Positions 60,388 through 64,000 of a DNA stretch of 64,000 nt are shown piece after piece. A program made the translations under genes and the position numbers. The first letter of the stretch is position 1; the number at the start of each line of letters is the position of its first letter. The stretch is from contig NZ_SMGP01000002.1 of the NCBI RefSeq assembly GCF_004339745.1, forward strand, positions 434,001 through 498,000, read 5' to 3'. The notes under the pieces were generated by a model. The model did not search any database. It had not been told where the DNA came from and saw nothing but the letters and a program-made list of their open reading frames with translations. Source of the DNA: Paraburkholderia sp. BL9I2N2. GTDB lineage: Bacteria; Pseudomonadota; Gammaproteobacteria; Burkholderiales; Burkholderiaceae.

Positions 60388-62139
60388 TTGGCCGACCAGC
60401 ACGTACCGGCGCTCGAGCGCCGTTCCTCGTCCGTCCTGCCCGCTCAGGCGAGCCCGTGCGACGCGCTCGTCATTCGCGCGCAACATCCCAGCCTCGTCCA
60501 TCCGTGCCGGCGTAAAAAACTCGCGCTGGCCGCGACCATTCTCGGCTCGAGCATGGCCTTCATCGACGGTTCCGTGGTCAACGTCGCCTTGCCGTCCATC
60601 CAGACCGAACTGGGCGCGAGCGTGGCGGCGATCCAGTGGGTTGTCGACGCCTATCTGCTGTTTCTCGGCGCGCTGGTGCTGGTGGGCGGCTCGCTCGGCG
60701 ACAAACTCGGCCGGCGCACGGTGTTCATCGCCGGAATCGGGCTGTTCACGCTGGCCTCGATCGGCTGCGGCCTCGCGCCGGGCGCCGCCGCCCTGATCGC
60801 GGCGCGCGCCGTGCAAGGCGTGGGCGCGGCGTTGCTGGTGCCGAGCAGCCTCTCGATCATCGGCGCGGTATTCGACGACAAGGAACGCGGCCAGGCGATC
60901 GGCACCTGGGCCGGCGTTGGCGCGATCACCTCGGCGCTCGGGCCGGTGGCGGGCGGCTGGCTAGTCGATGCGTTTTCGTGGCGGGCCATCTTCTTTCTGA
61001 ACGTGCCGATCGCCTGCGCGACCGTCGCGCTGGCGGTCATGGCCGTCCCCGACAGCCGGCAGGACGACGACGGCGATCCGTCAACCCCCGCCGCCGCCAC
61101 CGGACATGCGGCGGCCGGACTCGACTTGCCGGGCGCGGTCACGGCCACCGCCGGACTGGCCGCCTTGACCTACGGCCTGACTCTCGCCTCGACGCATGGC
61201 TTCGGCAACCGCTGGGTGCTGGCGTCGATCCTCGGCGGACTGCTGGTGCTGATCGCCTTCGTCGCGCTCGAAGCGAGAACCCGCAATCCGATGATGCCGC
61301 TCGACGTGTTCCGCTCGCGCGACTTCGTCGGCGCCAATCTCGTCACGCTGCTGCTTTACTTCGGCTTGGGCGGCGCGCTGTTCTTCCTGCCGTTCACGTT
61401 GATCCGCGCCTATGGTTACAGCGCGACCCAGGCGGGCGCGGCATTGCTGCCGGTGCCGGTCACCATCGGGCTGTTGTCGCGCTTCACCGGCGGCCTGACG
61501 AGCCGCTACGGCGCGCGAGCCTTGCTGACCGCGGGGCCGGTCGTCGCCGCGGCCGGCTTCGCGATGCTCGCGCTGCCGTGGGTACGCGGCGAGTACTGGC
61601 GCGGCTTTCTTCCCGCGTTGACCGTGCTCGGACTCGGCATGACCATTACCGTCGCGCCACTGACGACGACGGTGATGACCTCGGTATCCGCCGCCCGCAC
61701 GGGCGTCGCTTCGGGCATCAACAACGCGGTGGCGCGGGTGGCGAGCCTGCTGGCGATCGCGGTGCTGGGCATCGTGTACGTGTGGTCGCACGATGCGGCG
61801 CTCGCTGCGCGGCTCGATGCGCTGCATGTGCCGCAGGCGGCGCGCGCAGCGGCAAGCCTGGCGCAGGTCGGCATGGATTCGGGCGCTGGGACCGGTGCGT
61901 CGGAAGGAAAAGTGAGCGCAGCAGCGGCAAGTGCCGCAGCGGCGCAAACCCACGCCGATCCGGATGCAGGCGTGGCCCAAACACATGCAGAACCGGCACG
62001 AGCGCAAGCCGACATCGCGCAGGCACAAGCCGAAGCCTTGGGCGCGGCATTGCGCGCGGTGGCGCTGGTGTCGGCGTTATGCGCGCTGGCCGGCGCAGCG
62101 CTGGCGGCCTTCACGATCCGCTCGCAACGGCCGCTTTAG
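60388..62139 (+). CDS. DHA2-type MFS efflux transporter (EmrB/QacA-like), extended loop
   Basis: A 583-residue MFS pump with about 14 hydrophobic segments. Motifs: SSMAFIDGSVVNVALPSIQ, GGSLGDKLGRRTVF and GVGAITSALGPVAGGWLV. A long hydrophilic, Ala/Gln/His-rich insert (about 485-555, with imperfect repeats AQTHADPDAG / AQTHAEPARAQ) sits before the last helix. The start is TTG 60388 with GGGAGCGG before it. It probably exports toxic organic compounds; no regulator is adjacent. Confidence 0.87.
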   Translation: MADQHVPALERRSSSVLPAQASPCDALVIRAQHPSLVHPCRRKKLALAATILGSSMAFIDGSVVNVALPSIQTELGASVAAIQWVVDAYLLFLGALVLVGGSLGDKLGRRTVFIAGIGLFTLASIGCGLAPGAAALIAARAVQGVGAALLVPSSLSIIGAVFDDKERGQAIGTWAGVGAITSALGPVAGGWLVDAFSWRAIFFLNVPIACATVALAVMAVPDSRQDDDGDPSTPAAATGHAAAGLDLPGAVTATAGLAALTYGLTLASTHGFGNRWVLASILGGLLVLIAFVALEARTRNPMMPLDVFRSRDFVGANLVTLLLYFGLGGALFFLPFTLIRAYGYSATQAGAALLPVPVTIGLLSRFTGGLTSRYGARALLTAGPVVAAAGFAMLALPWVRGEYWRGFLPALTVLGLGMTITVAPLTTTVMTSVSAARTGVASGINNAVARVASLLAIAVLGIVYVWSHDAALAARLDALHVPQAARAAASLAQVGMDSGAGTGASEGKVSAAAASAAAAQTHADPDAGVAQTHAEPARAQADIAQAQAEALGAALRAVALVSALCALAGAALAAFTIRSQRPL

Positions 62140-62279
62140 ATGCCCGGCGTCTGATTCATGACTCGCGCACGGTCACCATCCATAGTTCAGAGCGCGCTGA
62201 AACATCGCCGGCCGGCGCTCGCCATACTGCAGTCATGGTGCTTCAGACCACGCCTCTCAACCGACCCGGAGCTATGCAC

Positions 62280-62630
62280 ATGACAATTACCTGCTTCATC
62301 CGCTATCAGATCGATCCTTTCCAGCGCGATGCCTTCGACGAATACGCCCGCAACTGGGGCCGCATTATTCCTCGCTGCGGCGGCCACCTGATCGGCTACT
62401 TTCTGCCGCACGAAGGGACCAACGACATCGCGTGGGGCTTGATCGCGTTCGACAGCCTCGCGGCTTATGAGACATATCGCGCGAGACTGCGCGCCGATCC
62501 CGAGGCACGCGACAACTTCAAGCTAGCGCAGACGAAGCGCTTCATTCTGCGCGAGGAGCGCACCTTCACCGAAGTCGTGGAAGGCACCTTGGGCGTGCCG
62601 GCGGTGCGCGCGTCGGCAGCGACGGAGTAA
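62280..62630 (+). CDS. NIPSNAP family protein
   Basis: A 116-residue ferredoxin-like-fold protein of the NIPSNAP family: MTITCFIRYQIDPFQRDAF, a core RIIPRCGGHLIGYFLPHEG and the family C-terminal ERTFTEVV. Some members act as monooxygenase-like or signalling proteins, but most are unknown. ATG 62280 is preceded by GGAG with good spacing; ATG 62274 would be too close. It stands alone between two membrane-protein genes. Confidence 0.85.
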   Translation: MTITCFIRYQIDPFQRDAFDEYARNWGRIIPRCGGHLIGYFLPHEGTNDIAWGLIAFDSLAAYETYRARLRADPEARDNFKLAQTKRFILREERTFTEVVEGTLGVPAVRASAATE

Positions 62631-62916
62631 TTGCGAGGGATTGCGATTGCGGCTGCGGCGGTGAAGGTATACGCACGGGCCGGGGGGAATTCCTGCGCGT
62701 CGCAGCCGGCATGGGACAATCGGGTACTGTCCGACAGGCAAGTTTTTTGCTACCGCAAGGTGCCGCTGCACGGGGCTCGCCGGATTTCCGGCGCCTCGCG
62801 CCACGGCAGGTCAAGGAACTTGTACCGCCAAAACCGTGTCGGTTCATGGTCACGCCGCCGAACCGGTCCGTACGTATCGGCACAGCCGTCCGCATCTGTC
62901 CCCCGCTTTACACCCT

Positions 62917-64000
62917 ATGCGCAAATTATTCCAGGTCTGGTTTTTCGTTCTTCTCGCCTTCATCACCGCGCCGGTTTTCGCCGCAACAGCGCCGGCCACG
63001 CCCGCGTCGTCGGCCTCCGGCGTCGGCGTCACGCTGACACCCGAGCAGGCCCGCCAGGCTCTCGCCGTTCTCAATGACCCCACGCGCCGCGCGCAAGTCG
63101 CCGACACGCTGCAGGCCATCGCCGCCGCCGGCGTGCTGAGCGCGCCGCCCGCTTCCGCGCCCGCGGCCGCCTCGGCGCCCGCTGCGGCGAGCGGCGCCGC
63201 CGCCATCGTGCCGGCGGCGTTCAAGTCCAACGGCCTCGCCTCGCAACTGGCCCGCCAGGGCGCGCATTGGGCCGTGCACCTCGGCAAGTCGTTGCGCAGT
63301 TCGGTCGCCGCGCTGCTCGACCTCGCGTCGGTCCGCGCCTGGTGGAACTGGCAATCGACCAACCCGCAAGCGCGCGCCGTACTGGGCCACGTCGCGTGGT
63401 CGCTGCTGGCCGCGCTGATTCCCGCGCTCGTGCTCGAATGGCTGGCGCGCCGCCTGCTGCGCCGCGCCTACCGGGCGCTGGCAGCGCGCCGCGAACTGGC
63501 AGACGAAGACGACGCCGCGCAAGCCGACCTGCCCGTCGACGTCGCGCCACAACCCGCCGACGCGCCGAACGCCGCGCCGCCCTTGCCCGTTTCGCCGCCC
63601 TCGCCGGTGAGTACGGCAGAGGCGCAAGCCGCGGCCGTGCCGTCCGGCACCTCCGCCGCGACGAAGGCCAAAGGCCGGGTCAACGAAGCCAAAGGCAAGC
63701 AGAACGCCAAACATCACTGGACGCTTCTGCGGCGCCTGCCGCGCGCGCTCCTCTCCATGGCGCTGCGGCTGCTGCCGCTCGTGGTGTTCGTCGGCGCGGC
63801 GAGCGCGCTGATGTCGATCTTCGCCGACGACGGCACGCCGCAAGACCGCGCGCTCGATTCGCTGGTCGATATCTACGTGCTATGCCGCGTGATCGTGATC
63901 GTCAGCGGTTTCTTCCTGCAACCGGCGGCGCCGCGTCTGCGTCTGCTGCGCATGAGCGACGCGTGGGCCGCTTTCGTGCAACGTTGGATAGTGCGGATCG
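62917..64000 (+). CDS. MscS-type mechanosensitive channel, partial (N-terminus)
   Basis: An open frame of 361 codons reaching the right edge. The start MRKLFQVWFFVLLAFITAPV is a signal peptide cleaved after VFA. A periplasmic domain with LTPEQARQALAVLNDPTRRA and QVADTLQAIAAAG follows, as in YbiO-type mechanosensitive channels, then an Ala/Pro-rich stretch and at least three membrane segments (about 165-185, 275-300, 320-340). The beta-domain that would prove the family lies beyond the edge. It likely releases solutes during osmotic downshock. Confidence 0.7.
   Translation, partial: MRKLFQVWFFVLLAFITAPVFAATAPATPASSASGVGVTLTPEQARQALAVLNDPTRRAQVADTLQAIAAAGVLSAPPASAPAAASAPAAASGAAAIVPAAFKSNGLASQLARQGAHWAVHLGKSLRSSVAALLDLASVRAWWNWQSTNPQARAVLGHVAWSLLAALIPALVLEWLARRLLRRAYRALAARRELADEDDAAQADLPVDVAPQPADAPNAAPPLPVSPPSPVSTAEAQAAAVPSGTSAATKAKGRVNEAKGKQNAKHHWTLLRRLPRALLSMALRLLPLVVFVGAASALMSIFADDGTPQDRALDSLVDIYVLCRVIVIVSGFFLQPAAPRLRLLRMSDAWAAFVQRWIVRI

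Noticed and set aside
60636..62630. 664-codon frame ending with the NIPSNAP protein
   Set aside because: Only the last 116 codons are a real gene. The rest is the +1 frame of the MFS pump gene.

Overview
The window is GC-rich DNA with short intergenic gaps. Its gene content fits a soil- or plant-associated Burkholderiaceae bacterium, most likely Paraburkholderia. Pointers are the AcdR/AcdS pair (ACC deaminase), the DUF445, AI-2E and DHA2 families, an HPII catalase, an AhpC/AhpF pair, many LysR regulators and a VpsR-type sigma-54 activator. This is inference from gene families; no rRNA or tRNA gene was seen to confirm it. No CRISPR array, phage, plasmid origin or intact insertion sequence was seen.

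Layout. 1-9.9 kb: the start of a type VI Hcp gene at the left edge, an SbcC/SbcD-like nuclease pair, DUF445 and AI-2E membrane proteins, and an FAD monooxygenase with its DUF2783 partner. 9.9-14.3 kb: ketopantoate-reductase-like, class II aldolase and aromatic aminotransferase genes with a divergent LysR gene; a palindromic repeat family lies on both sides of the aminotransferase. 14.4-21.7 kb: a LuxR-type regulator and a four-gene operon (hybrid histidine kinase with three receivers, CheR, CheB, response-regulator kinase). 21.9-28.7 kb: periplasmic trehalase, HPII catalase, a frameshifted MipA/OmpV gene and exported MsrA and MsrB. 28.9-32.8 kb: acdR/acdS, a LysR gene, pirin and DoxX. 32.9-38.9 kb: an alkB relic, ahpF, ahpC, and a PrpR-like sigma-54 activator divergent from one isocitrate-lyase-family gene, with a 24-bp palindrome and a -24/-12 promoter between them. 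39-46 kb: two efflux pumps, GNAT, CDF, 2OG-Fe(II) oxygenase, NTF2-like and LysR genes.

46.1-54.0 kb is the most coherent and interesting block. Five 24-bp sites of one architecture (CGTnATAT-type half-site, exactly 8 bp, inverted half-site), closely resembling ModE operators, precede an unknown gene, a DUF2325 gene, a moco-domain/nifQ/modE operon, a beta-propeller lipoprotein gene, and an operon for a molybdate/tungstate-binding protein and a fused permease-ATPase. No nitrogenase gene is in the window. I read this as a molybdenum uptake and trafficking regulon that includes uncharacterised members.

54.0-64.0 kb: nicotinamide phosphoribosyltransferase (NadV), an orphan TadZ/CpaE-like ATPase with a small upstream gene, a 1.35-kb gene-poor region carrying a sigma-54 promoter aimed at that pair, a VpsR-like sigma-54 activator, a DHA2 efflux pump, a NIPSNAP protein and the start of a mechanosensitive channel gene cut by the right edge.

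Gene decay is visible in four forms: an alkB central fragment with a mutated histidine box, the N-terminus of an alpha/beta hydrolase, a single-base frameshift in the MipA gene, and an isolated tadZ-like gene without its pilus partners.
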